Assembly: GCA_032718475.1 (NCBI GenBank)
Contig: JAUCBJ010007007.1
Span: 64,001-109,724 of the forward strand
Origin: Nemertoderma westbladi
Taxonomy: Eukaryota; Xenacoelomorpha; Nemertodermatida; Nemertodermatidae
Reading direction: 5' to 3'
Length of the DNA: 45,724 bases
Shown: positions 19,948 through 30,900 of the stretch, in pieces
Layout: every line of letters begins with the position of its first letter
How positions within the stretch are numbered: the first letter of the stretch is position 1
Position numbers and translations under genes: made by a program
The notes under the pieces: generated by a model
The model's database searches: none
The model's input: only the letters and a program-made list of their open reading frames with translations
What the model was told of the DNA's origin: nothing

Positions 19948-22900
19948 ATGTCTGACACAAAGCAAAACCTGTCAGACAGTCTCCTAGATACAACCATATG
20001 TGACCCAGACAGGAGTGTGGAACATGTAGGACCGAAGTTCAACTCACCTCCTACTGTAAGAAAGATCATCCCTCCCGTAGTAATATCAGACCCTAAGCTA
20101 GTCCAACATCGTAGGTCTATCATAGGCACTCGAGCTCAGGTCAAGCGGGACCAAGAAGCAGCGGAACAGCAACAACCCGCGAGCCAAGAACTTATTTCTC
20201 AACGGCCCGACAGCTCCAGTAGTGAGGATACTGTAGAGCTGACACCCGAGCGCGGAGCAAAGATGACGGATGCGGTTTATTCGGATCCCCTTTTCATCCT
20301 TCCTGCAGCCGTACTCACTAGGTTATTGATTGCGGTGGAAGAACACCAGATCGATTGGGCGAGAAGTAAGCGATCGACTAAAGATAGTTATGCGGGATAC
20401 ACAAGGGAAGAACTGAAGTCTATTGTCGAGTCGCAATGGAACTTCCCCGGACCCGGACTCCCGTTTGATTTATCAGAAGCTGCCTGGGAAGATATACACA
20501 GGATGGGAGTAACCAAGGAAACCGTCGATCCAGCTGTGTGGAAGAGGTCCGCAGCCGGATACGTACAGGGATTCGTAAGCTCTATGGAGCGAGTAGAAAA
20601 ACAACTGTTTCAACAACCCCAAGGACCTCAAGAGCAGGGACAACTGCTTTATCAAGTTAGAGAAAGAATTCTACGAATCAGGCTAATCTTATCAGCCTTT
20701 GAGGAGGCTTCTAAAAGAAGACAAGACACGTCGTTGCAAGTTGCTGTAAAGACTTGGTTTCAAAAGGTGAGTCTCCAGGTTCAAGGAACGGCTCAGTGGA
20801 AAGCCCAACTAGATGAGCGCTCAACCCATGGAGAATCAACAGACGCTACATTTTCCCAAGTGGAGAGTGAAGCGACAGCAGAGAAACCGCATAAGAGGGA
20901 TGCTATTGATATCTATCTGTCGGACAATCAACGTTTTGTAGGTGATGAAGAGCTGAGGAGAAGGCTAGAGGGACTTAGCCCTAATAGTGAAGGAGCCCAG
21001 CGTGTGTTGGACGCCATCGATGTGGATATGAGAGCTGCGAACCAAGCTAAATTTGATGAAAACATCCGCCTCACTAAGGTTCAAGAAGAACAAGTAAAGA
21101 AAAAACGTATAGAAGACAGAAAGATAGCAGCAGTGGCAGCAGCAGTGGCAGTGGCAGAAGCGGAAAGAAAGGCTGTAGAAGTGGAAAGAAAGGCGGCAGA
21201 GGCAGTGGCAGAAGCAGAACGAAAGGCGTCTGAAGAGACTGCCCAACTAGAGTTGGAAAATCTTCAAGAGAAGCAAGACAACTTTAATAAACAGTTAACA
21301 GCTAGTAATATGCAGATGATGAATAGATCTACTCCCAAAAGGCAAGGTTATACATCATCTGAGGAAGGCGATACCACAGATCAGGAAGGCGGAGGAAATC
21401 GATCTCGCCTAAGCAGACGTAAAAGAAAGTCCCACCGTCAGAAATTGCCTGATTTGCCCCCAGCTGTTCGAAGGCAACTAAATAACACAAATTTAGGTAG
21501 TACAGAACCCACAGACCAAATAATTAAAATAGAAAGACTCCCTACTATAGTAGATGAGCCTGAAATAATTAGGCCTGTTCTTGAAATCACCCCTTCAGTG
21601 ATAGAGACACCTGTACTCCCAGAACCTACCTTTAAATTCCCTTTACACAGCACCAAATTATCTGTGCCTAGAGGAACAGCCCCTGAAACAGTGTCGGTCC
21701 TGGACTACGAGCGAAATATAAAAGATATATCGCCCGTAGTCCCTCGTCTGCCCGCTACGACGTTGGCGGATCCCGCTTCGGCGGTTGATTGGGTAGACGA
21801 GAGACGGCGGGGGATGGACATTCTCCTCGGAGAGATGAAGGAGAATCGAGTGCGCTCCTCCCAACAGGTCCGAGAGTTAGAAGGGACTGTTCAACAGTTA
21901 AAGGGAACCGTAAAGGAAAGTAGGTTAGAGTTGCAAGAAGTGCAGCAAAGTATCGCGCTAGAACGCGATAAATTGGTAAATTTACAAAAGGGTATATCAA
22001 CACCCTCTGTAACAATGTGTCAACCTGTTAGGTCTGAAGTATTTCATGCGCAAGGTGTGGAGCCTACACGCATATATACTGCTAGCGAAGTAGAAACTCC
22101 TATAGTGAACCCTATTAAGGGTAATTATAGACATGTTGATAATGATATTCCCTATAGACCTGATCATAATCCGAGAAATTTATATACCGATAACTCGATA
22201 TTAAATAACACGATGGCCCAAGAAAGTTTTACGCGTCAAATGGCTAGAACCGAAGCCCGTCAAGCGGTAAAGGTGGGAGAGATCGTCAAGTTCAATGGAG
22301 ATGAGATGAAATGGTTACCTTTTAATGAATATTACAAAGATAACATACAGAACTCTGTGCTATCTAACGGAGAGAAACTTAGATTCCTCATCGAGTGCTT
22401 GGAAGGATCTCCCAAGCTAATGGCGTTAAAGTTTATTGGACATCCAGACGGATTAAGACAAGTTTGGGATACACTAAACATCAGGTATGGTAATAGGAAT
22501 AACATAGCTAGGTATTTGTATGCAAAATTAATGGCGCCCCGAAAGTTTCTTAGCAGCGGGATTATAGAGTTTTCCGATGAGATTCAGGAGATCTGTAGAC
22601 AATTAGATTGGCTAGGTAAGTCTCATGAATACCAGAATTCTATGGTTGTAGGAGCCTTAGCATCTACTTTGCCCAAGGGTGGAGTAGGTACACGCTGGGA
22701 CAAGAAAGTGTTATATATGATGGAACAACAACGACGAGACCCTACCATGGCTGATCTCATGTCATTCTTAGATGGAGAAGTGAAATTACAGCTCCTAAGG
22801 CAGTCCAGAGAGAAGACACTGGAAAACAAGGTAAGTGAGAAACCCGTTTCTAGGAGAAGGGTAATACCAGTGTGTTATACCGACGACGGCGAAAGCCAGG

Positions 22901-24552
22901 CTTCTCAAGAGGAAGACAGCGGGAAAGACACTGAAAGATCTTACTATGACCACAAAGCGACTAAGGACGTAAGTAAATTCAAGTCTCGAACCAATGACAG
23001 GAGAGAACAGGTAAGAAAAACTCCTCCTACGTCTCCTAAGAGAATTCAAGTAAGAAAGCCCGAAGAAAGAACGAGTGTGCACAACGTTACTCAAAGTAAG
23101 GTAAGTAACATCAAACCAAAATGTGTGCTGTGCGATGGGCCCCACCGTTTGAATATGTGTGATAAATTCCTAAAGAAATCATTAAAGGATAGACGTGAAG
23201 TCATGTGGGATAAGCGGTTGTGTTATAATTGCCTCAGACGAGGACACCAACGGCGAACCTGTTACTCCGACTCAAGGTGTGCAAAGTGCGGCGCAAAACA
23301 TCATATCTTGTTGCACACGGAATTCGAACGAAACAGCCCGAGTCAGGTAAGTGAGTCCGAACTACATGTCCAATTCAGTGATGTGAACGACACTGACCAA
23401 TATTCTGAGATGGAAGGATTCTATACTGACGAATTCTCCGACGAAAACGAATCCTGTTACCTGACAAATACCGCAGTGTATCGAGCACTTACGTATGAAA
23501 AGGACACCGACAGCGAGCTCCCCCTAACTACTTCTGACCGACAACCATCTTGGAAAGCACCAACTTCCAATGTAGGAATCCTAGAATTTCCTGTAGTACA
23601 GTTAAGGGTCCACGGACCTACAAGGAGTTATATAGTGAACGCCCTCCTTGACTCCGGTAGCACAGGAACATTCATCGACAAAGAACTAGCCGAAGACATC
23701 TTTGCTGGACAACCCAAGGTCCGAACTAAGCTAAACATGTCAGGAATTATGCAGGTTTGGAAATCTACCGTAATAGCGGATTATTATGTAGGCGCGTTGT
23801 CCACCCCCGAGGATGAACTAGGAGAACACAGCATAAGGTCAGTAAAAATGGTAGCGATAAAGAACTTCGTGACCAGCCAAGTGGAACCTTATAACTGGGA
23901 TGAGGACGATTTCACCCAGCAGCTTGAAATACCTAGATTCAACACCGATTACCCTGGAGTCCAAATACTCATCGGTCAAAATGCGCATGAAGCGCTCGAG
24001 ACATTGGAGAAATGGCCTGCTCAACCGCAACCACTACAAGTCTATGCGGGAAGAACTAGAGTAGGTTGGTACTTTACTGGCCCTTCTCGTAGAACTCTTA
24101 TGGAAAGATTACCAAAAGAACAGGTATATCAATTAAGTGAACGGGAAGTGGAGAGCAGTGAAGTTGACGACCCAACTGAGGGAACACCATACTCCTCAGA
24201 TAATGACGACATCAACTCCAATGTAGATCAATGGAGACATTGCCCCGAGACGATCAATCTAGCCGACATCGCTTCCAGAGGAGCAACTCCTCAAGAACTT
24301 ACAGATACTCCAGACCGGTTAGGTGGACCCGACTTCCTAAGTAAAGAAGATGAATGGCCTACTCATCTTACCCCGGTGAAGATTAGACAGGCCAAGGGAG
24401 CGGAGAAAGTAACACAACCACTCAATCGCCCAGCTGGTCGTTTATGTTTACTGGAAAGAGACCGAAAACTGTCCGGAAACTATGGAAGGCAAGATACTCT
24501 TCCCACGACAACCTCCCTAATCCAACAAATATCTAGGGACTCCATAACGTAA
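19948..24552 (+). CDS. gag: Gag-protease of non-autonomous BEL/Pao-related element, copy 1 (intact frame)
   Basis: 1534 codons with ATG in context AACATGT (A at -3). Order: N-terminal region; Lys/Glu/Ala-rich coiled coil with AEAERKA repeats (about 390-440); basic patch SRLSRRKRKSHRQK; second coiled coil (about 640-690); capsid-like DUF1759-type region starting GEIVKFNGDEMKWLPFNEYY (about 775-960); zinc knuckles (CVLCDGPHRLNMC, CYNCLRRGHQRRTC and CAKCGAKHH, about 1060-1130); aspartic protease LLDSGSTGTFID (about 1233); ILIGQN (about 1340); GWYFTGPSRRTL (about 1375). The frame then jumps straight to QWRHCPETINLADIASRG, which is the end of RNase H, and a Pol-linker-like tail. RT, most of RNase H, and integrase are absent. 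It could form particles and process itself, but would need RT and integrase from elsewhere. Confidence 0.9.
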   Translation: MSDTKQNLSDSLLDTTICDPDRSVEHVGPKFNSPPTVRKIIPPVVISDPKLVQHRRSIIGTRAQVKRDQEAAEQQQPASQELISQRPDSSSSEDTVELTPERGAKMTDAVYSDPLFILPAAVLTRLLIAVEEHQIDWARSKRSTKDSYAGYTREELKSIVESQWNFPGPGLPFDLSEAAWEDIHRMGVTKETVDPAVWKRSAAGYVQGFVSSMERVEKQLFQQPQGPQEQGQLLYQVRERILRIRLILSAFEEASKRRQDTSLQVAVKTWFQKVSLQVQGTAQWKAQLDERSTHGESTDATFSQVESEATAEKPHKRDAIDIYLSDNQRFVGDEELRRRLEGLSPNSEGAQRVLDAIDVDMRAANQAKFDENIRLTKVQEEQVKKKRIEDRKIAAVAAAVAVAEAERKAVEVERKAAEAVAEAERKASEETAQLELENLQEKQDNFNKQLTASNMQMMNRSTPKRQGYTSSEEGDTTDQEGGGNRSRLSRRKRKSHRQKLPDLPPAVRRQLNNTNLGSTEPTDQIIKIERLPTIVDEPEIIRPVLEITPSVIETPVLPEPTFKFPLHSTKLSVPRGTAPETVSVLDYERNIKDISPVVPRLPATTLADPASAVDWVDERRRGMDILLGEMKENRVRSSQQVRELEGTVQQLKGTVKESRLELQEVQQSIALERDKLVNLQKGISTPSVTMCQPVRSEVFHAQGVEPTRIYTASEVETPIVNPIKGNYRHVDNDIPYRPDHNPRNLYTDNSILNNTMAQESFTRQMARTEARQAVKVGEIVKFNGDEMKWLPFNEYYKDNIQNSVLSNGEKLRFLIECLEGSPKLMALKFIGHPDGLRQVWDTLNIRYGNRNNIARYLYAKLMAPRKFLSSGIIEFSDEIQEICRQLDWLGKSHEYQNSMVVGALASTLPKGGVGTRWDKKVLYMMEQQRRDPTMADLMSFLDGEVKLQLLRQSREKTLENKVSEKPVSRRRVIPVCYTDDGESQASQEEDSGKDTERSYYDHKATKDVSKFKSRTNDRREQVRKTPPTSPKRIQVRKPEERTSVHNVTQSKVSNIKPKCVLCDGPHRLNMCDKFLKKSLKDRREVMWDKRLCYNCLRRGHQRRTCYSDSRCAKCGAKHHILLHTEFERNSPSQVSESELHVQFSDVNDTDQYSEMEGFYTDEFSDENESCYLTNTAVYRALTYEKDTDSELPLTTSDRQPSWKAPTSNVGILEFPVVQLRVHGPTRSYIVNALLDSGSTGTFIDKELAEDIFAGQPKVRTKLNMSGIMQVWKSTVIADYYVGALSTPEDELGEHSIRSVKMVAIKNFVTSQVEPYNWDEDDFTQQLEIPRFNTDYPGVQILIGQNAHEALETLEKWPAQPQPLQVYAGRTRVGWYFTGPSRRTLMERLPKEQVYQLSEREVESSEVDDPTEGTPYSSDNDDINSNVDQWRHCPETINLADIASRGATPQELTDTPDRLGGPDFLSKEDEWPTHLTPVKIRQAKGAEKVTQPLNRPAGRLCLLERDRKLSGNYGRQDTLPTTTSLIQQISRDSIT
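22828..23352 (+). promoter_or_regulatory. Cluster of splice-donor-like sites in gag
   Basis: AGGTAAGT occurs at about 22829, 23100 and 23345, with CGTAAGTA near 22969, CAGGTAAGA near 23008 and CAAGTAAGA near 23048. These match or nearly match the metazoan 5' splice consensus. They lie around the zinc-knuckle codons and are all retained in copy 2. Use as donors is not shown. Confidence 0.35.
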
Positions 24553-26194
24553 CAACATACGGAGTGGGTGTGTGACTACATTATTTTATATTTATTTTTA
24601 TTATTTTATATTATGTATGTATTATTATGTAATTTTATTATAATCGTTTTCTTTAATTTTATTTAGTAGAATGTTATTTAGTGATTATTTAGTAGATTAG
24701 TGCAATATATTAGTGTTTATTACTTAATTACTTATATATTATATTTAGTGCGACGGCGAGAAATAATTCTTTGTCTCTTTCCTTACTGTCCGTATCATAT
24801 TATAAATACGTGACTACAGTAAGATGAAATATCCGTACTTATTAAAGTACAATAAAGCCACTACTATATTCAAGTATTATTGGTAGGCAGAGTATTAGGA
24901 ATGCAAAGTTCAGATCCTCGTGTCTCGGCTAAACCAAGCTCTGGGTAGACCTTGGAAACGACTTGCCTCTTCACACTGACATTGCTTCGTGCGATATTGC
25001 TCTCATACCGTATATTAAATAATACATATAGTAGCGTGATGTCCCTTTAACAGTAGCGTATAACGCAAAATAAATCTGTTAAACCCTTTGACCATCTGCA
25101 ATTCTAGTCGATTAAGATATCGTGGCACCCACCGATATACTTGAAAGACAAAATTCTAGAATCAGTGGTTAACGTCCCCAGACAAGTTCTGGAATAAACT
25201 GGTGCCCATCCTAAATATTAATTATTAATATTTACAAAATCTGTCAAATTTTAGATCCTTTAACATTCTAGTCGATTAAGATATCGTAGCACTTACCGAT
25301 ACTCTTAAAAAGACAAAATTCCTAGAATCAAGGATCCCAGTCCCCAGACACGTTCTGGAATAAAATTACGTCTATTTAACATTAAATAATAAAATTTACG
25401 GGAATAAATTTAAATTCATATATTTCAATGAATTTAATAAATTGTCATTTTGTACAATTTATAACATTCCCAAAATTCCATTAATTAATAGATCATGGGA
25501 GCGGAGATTCACTCTATTAAGTGTATCAGTGTGCGAGAATCTCCAATATATAGTCAATAGCCGATAAAATTCATAAAATCATATATAGAGAGGATATTGA
25601 CAATTAAAGAATTACTATTAAATAGCATCCCAGATCTGTATGCATGAGAATTACCCTAATTCTACCGCTAGCTTTCCATAATGTCACCATGGCAACAACC
25701 ACGCTAGAATTAGAAGTGAGTTAAAAGAACAATAAAAGGCTTGCTCATTGAATAGCATACGGAATAAATAGCACACCGCTAGTATCCAAGGATACATAAT
25801 AACAACGTGACATTCTGGAAGGCACTGACTAACGGACAAATGACCCGAATGTGTGATAGAATGTGTACCATTTGTGACAGTTACGTGGAATTTGTGCGTT
25901 TGTAGGTGAATGTTACTACTAAGGTGTGTTTACAGTAGTGAGTCGCAATTGTGAAAGTAACCCTAACTCTCCAGTAAGAACCTGAAGTACATCTAAGCCT
26001 TTGGGACGGACAGTGGAGTGACTTGTGCCAGTTATCGTTGTCGTTGTGTAGCTACATCGTTGGCGAAAGCACAGCGACGACGGTACATCGGCGCTGAGGA
26101 TCTTGCACTGTCCGGGGGCAGAGAGGGGTAGGCAGCGACGCCCGCTCGCCTAAATATAAACTCATTATAATATGGATAAACTTATATAGCAGAT
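24553..26194 (+). other. AT-rich non-coding spacer between gag and second coding region, copy 1
   Basis: No open frame of note. It includes a direct repeat with units starting ATTCTAGTCGATTAAGATATCG at about 25098 and 25265 (period about 167 bp), each with a near-palindrome ATATCG...CGATA. It ends with a GC-richer stretch (GGGGGCAGAGAGGGG, 26114-26128). The equivalent region of copy 2 (39919-41564) matches closely. I see no pol remnant here. Confidence 0.75.
25095..25385 (+). repeat. Direct repeat, two units of about 167 bp
   Basis: Both units read ATTCTAGTCGATTAAGATATCG, then a short hairpin loop, AAAGACAAAATTC(C)TAGAATCA and CCCCAGACA-GTTCTGGAATAAA. Each unit also has TTCTAG and CTAGAA ends that could pair. 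The same pair is at 40465-40750 in copy 2. Confidence 0.8.
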
Positions 26195-26658
26195 ATGATT
26201 GAGTTGATAGAAGATGATCTTGGTATCAGGGAGCGATATACTCTACCTTTGCAAGCGTTTGTTGATAGCTTGATACGCGGCAACGCTGGTCCAACTACTA
26301 CGGAGGACGATGGTCGTTATATCTAACCGCCAATGTCCCGGGAGCAACTTGCGCTTGGGTTGGACTGTAGAAAATGCACCGCTCGCTATGTGCATAGTAA
26401 TGGTACGTATATGGACTTCTTAACTACTGGTCATCCTATCGACCTACACGATACGAACGATATAGACACCAAAAGGGAAATGGTACGATTTAAATATCCT
26501 ACCCAGCGGAGGCGGAACGATAAACCGAGAATGGAACACGATAATTCTATTCGAAACAGACTCGAAAGAGAAGACGTTGAGGAGCCGGATAAACGCAGCG
26601 ACTTCAACGATTATCTGGAATTCCTGAGAGAAACATATCTCAATATTGCCAGTCAATA
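26195..26658 (+). pseudogene. Second coding region, N-terminal part, copy 1 (unknown protein)
   Basis: ATG at 26195 opens 43 codons (MIELIEDDLGIRERYTLPLQ...) to TAA at 26324. The same frame continues from ATG 26333 for 108 codons of charged sequence (MSREQLALGLDCRKC...) to TAA at 26656-26658. In copy 2 that second stop is CAG. I recognise no family. The peptide is rich in Arg, Asp, Glu and Tyr, with no signal peptide or membrane segment. It follows gag in the position where other retroelements carry an env-like or accessory gene. Confidence 0.5.
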
Positions 26659-27561
26659 AAATCTAGAAACTCGATATCCTCAAGGTATACATCATGACCG
26701 CATGGTAGAACTCAAACGGCTCTATTCCACTATGATGTATCTTACCGCCGATCGACCGCTACCTGTTGTACCGGATAGCTTCGAATGGATGGAAGAATAT
26801 TGTAAGCTGGAGAAAGATCACTCGCGTTTCCCCTACAAGACGTGCGTTTTTGGTATTTTGCAATGAATGCCCAAGACCCAACCAACAAACGGAAAGACAT
26901 AAACATCCGCGGAGACGTTGCACTAAACACGGTTTTACTCGCTATACTTACGGGAGTTTCGAGCGAAATTTGTTTGACGTATCACCTACGCTCGTTCGAA
27001 TCAGACGATCCTTAAATAAACCAATGATCAGAGTTTCGGAATACTCGATCAGATCTCCTCATTCCCTAGTGAGACCTCAGACTCTTGATCCTATTAGTAT
27101 GACGGATCCTCCCGAGCTGTACTCACTGTTCAAAGATCTAGTGTTACCTGAACAATTAGTCGGTGGCACCCCGGTTGTGGGCTTCCTAGATATTAGCCCA
27201 TCCTACCTAGCCGGATTGGGACGCGGACATTTAATATCGCTGTTTAACCCTTACCATCGTCCCGGCTTAACACGATATAACCTGTCACCAAAGTGGCGGA
27301 GAGCGTTGTACCAAATGAGTTAGACGCTATTCTACAAAGATCAGAAAAGGAACTTACGCTTGTTCAGATAAACGTAAATTGCACTAGCAAGTCCAAGCGG
27401 TAAACAAAGTAACTATATCTCAGTTCGATCGGGAAATCCAGAATCTCTAAGAAGTTATCGAACTTGGACGATCCTATTCTCTGCGAGAGTTTTTGGATGA
27501 ACGTATCCAGCTACGAGCGGAGGAAAATCAGCTCGAGGAGAAGCATATCGAAATGGCAGAT
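26659..27561 (+). pseudogene. Second coding region, middle part, copy 1 (broken)
   Basis: Coding-like sequence continues in several frames. 26659-26863 encodes ...DRMVELKRLYSTMMYL. A frame at 26766-27323 includes LFDVSPTLVRIRRSLNKPM and GGTPVVGFLDISPSYLAGLG, and ends at TAG. A coiled-coil-like segment with SLREFLDERIQLRAEENQLEE follows (about 27480-27550). Frame changes and stops (for example in GAATCTCTAAGAAG, about 27443-27456) are mostly shared with copy 2, so decay predates duplication, or introns or frameshifts are used. The region is cut at 27561 by the CR1-like LINE. Confidence 0.5.
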
Positions 27562-27592
27562 AGATAGATAGATAGATTTTAGATAGATAGAT
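27561..27592 (-). repeat. (TAGA)n microsatellite tail of CR1-like LINE
   Basis: TAGATAGATAGATAGATTTTAGATAGATAGAT is the 3' terminal tandem repeat of the minus-strand LINE, adjoining the interrupted coding region at GGCAGATA. Confidence 0.8.
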
Positions 27593-27905
27593 TTATTTAT
27601 ACATTATGTAAAAACAATAAAAATACACCAAACAATGTACCGGTATAAAGGTATTGTCCAACATAACATATAGGATTACCCCTAAAGCTTTGCAGCTTAT
27701 TTCCAAGGGGGTCCTTTATGTTACTTGGTTACAAATACAAAATTACACTACGCTAACCTAAAACCAATATATAACGTAATTACACTATGTACATGTACAA
27801 CTTTACCGAGAGCGTGACAATGTCCGACTCAACGATAAAGATGTAATGTACAGAACAATTTATTATAAAACGTAATTACAGTATAAATAGTAAATAATTA
27901 ATAAA

Positions 27906-30900
27906 CTAATAACTTACTGTAGGACTATTGTACCTATTTTTACATTGCACACGGAGATGAGATTTAACTGCAGATTTAAAAGAATGTTGATTATTTAGGT
28001 TTTTAATTTCATTAGGCAGAGCGTTCCAATTTTTTATGCCGTTAAAAAAGAAAGTATCAGATTCAAAGGATTTACAATTCGGGAGGTAGAAGTTTGAAGC
28101 ACTAGCTCTGGTACTGTAAGAGTGTGTATCGCGTACTCTGTTGAATTTTTGTTTTAGGTAATTGGGACATTTACCATTATACACTTTATGCACATGGTTA
28201 AGGCGTAGCTGCTTAACTCTACTATCTAAGTTAAGTAGTCCAGATTCAGAAAAGTCGTCTGGAGTTAGGTGGTGCCTAGGTTTGTAGTCTTTAATAAATC
28301 GTACTACTTTATTCTGAGCTACTTGTAATTTACATTTAAGCTGTTTGGTTAAGCCTTCATACCAAGAAGAGCATGCATAGTCCATGTGACACTGTATTAA
28401 AGAAGAGCAAAGTAACTTGCGGGAGTCGGTGTTTAAACTATTTTTATTTCTGTATAGAAACCTAAGCCTACTGTTAACTTTCGAGAAAATATTTTTCACT
28501 ATGCTTTCTCCTGATAAGCAGTTATCCAATGTGGCGCCTAAATATTTAACTTCCTTTTTATTTTCAATCTTATGTCCATTACTAGTGACTTCAAACTTAG
28601 TTACCTTCTTTAACTTTCTTTTGGAACCAAACAAAATACTTTCAGTTTTACCGTAGTGAATGGATAGCTTATTATCAACCAACCACTCATTACAGGATTC
28701 TAGAACTGCACTTAACTTTTGGGAAATATGGATAGGATCTTTATGAGAGAAAATAAGAGCACTGTCGTCGGCATATAAAATGAGTTTAAAATCGGGATCT
28801 ATACTACTTATCATATCATTTACATAGCATACAAAAAGCAGAGGACCTAATATACTACCTTGCGGTACACCACAGGTAATCTCTTGTACAGTAGACTGCG
28901 ATTTGCTAATGACTACAGTTTGACCTCTGTCTGACAGGTAGGACTTGAACCAGTCTATAGAACCTACACCCATCAGGCCTAACTTACCAAGCAGAATTTC
29001 GTGATCTACAGTATCGAAAGCCTTTTGTAGGTCCAACATTACCATACCAGTATATAAACCCTTTGCGTTATTACATCTAATTGTATCAGTTAAGTTAATA
29101 AGGCAGGTGTCTGTAGAATATGATTTACGAAAACCGGACTGAAGTTCATAGATCAGATTTAGCCTACTAAGATGTGCTTCCAGCTGTAGAAAAACAGAAC
29201 GTTCTAAAATTTTAGATACAATACTTAAGATACTAACAGGTCTGTAATTACAGGGTTCTACTTTACTATTCTTTTTATACAGAGGAACAACCTTAGCTAA
29301 TTTCAGTTCGTCTGGTACTACATTATCTACGATAGAGTAATTAATAATAAAAGTAATAGGCACTTTAAGTACTTCAGCACCATCCTTAAGAAAACGGGCA
29401 GGTATTAGGTCTAGACCGGTACTTTTTGAGGCTGATAGGCTAAGTAGATTTTTAAAAACGAAATCCTCAGAAACGGGTTTTAAAAATAACTTTTCTGAAT
29501 TTTGTAACTTTTCTAAATAAAAATTATTTAGAGTTTCGGACCCTATACTATATTTATTACTTGATAACGGTAACTTCTTAGCTAAATTAGAGGCAACATT
29601 AGTAAAATAATTATTAAATAAATTACTAACTAGAGTATGATCATGAATCAGCTCACCGTTATCTTGCAGAACAATATTCGATTTAGATTTAAGGTTTTTA
29701 TAACCTAAAGATTTTAGGGTAGACCATAGACTTTTAGGATTATCTTTATTCTCACTTATTTTGTTGTACAAATATTCAGATTTCGCTTTTTTTATTTCCC
29801 GTTGGACAAGGTTTCTATATTTGCAGTAATTATTATAATCAGCTAAAACACGGTATTTCCTAAATTTATACAAATAGTTATCTCTTTCTCTGATATTACT
29901 AAGAATACCCGAGGTCATCCAGGGCTCAGTGCGTTGTTTAAGACTAATTTCTTTAATTGGTGCTACAGTATTAAGTGCCTTTAAAAATATATCTTTAAAA
30001 ACAGTGTACGCAAGGTTAATGTCAGCGGCCTTAAAACAGGGTTCCCAGTCAGAATTAACTAACAAACTTAAAAAGCGTTCCTTGCTGTAATTTTTCATAG
30101 ACCTAACTGTTACTGTTTTATGATCCCCGAAAAAAGATTTTTGTGTCTTTCTTGTGCAAAAAACTATAAAATGATCGCTTAGACCTATAGGTAAAACCCC
30201 AGATTGAGAAATAATATCGGTATTATTACAAAGGATGTGATCTAGTAAAGTAGAAGTTTTACTGGTAATTCTGGTAGAATCTCGAATAATTTGTTTTAAA
30301 CCAAACAAATTTAAAATACTTTGGTACTGTTTACAGATGGGGGATGCTTTGTGATGGTAACAGATATTAAAATCACCTAAGAAATATATTTCACAGTCTG
30401 ACCTAAGATTACATAAAATTGTATTTTCAAAATTTTGCAAAAAATCTGATTGTTTAGGGGGCCGATATAAAGTACCGATTAAAATAGGTTTAGTTTTAGG
30501 AAGTAAAAGTTCCACCAGTAAAACTTCGTCACAAGTCTCTAAATCTTCCCTACGATTAAAAGCTAAATCACATCGAATGTAAGTACAGACACCACCACCG
30601 TGTCTGTCCCTATCCTTACGTAAAACTACGTAATTATCAATATAAATTTCTCCATCAGAAACACTATCATCGAGCCAAGTTTCAGAGATTGTTAAAACTG
30701 CTGGGTTGGATTTATTGATTAAAATACGAATTTCGGAAAGTTTTGGAAGCAGAGATCGTGCGTTTAAATGCAAAAAATGCAGACCTTTTTTCTTAAAAAA
30801 ATTAAAAGTTTCACTCTCAGCATCACTTGGAGTTTGCAGAGGCGATGTGAGAAATGAATCGTCGGTTTCTGATTCTAAAATTGTATCATGAAAGGGAAGT

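Noticed and set aside
26195-27561. Envelope gene for the second coding region
   Set aside because: No signal peptide, transmembrane anchor, furin-like site in a plausible context or cysteine pattern is visible. Only its position is env-like.
27561-27592. CRISPR-like or regulatory repeat
   Set aside because: It is a plain tetranucleotide microsatellite at a LINE 3' end.
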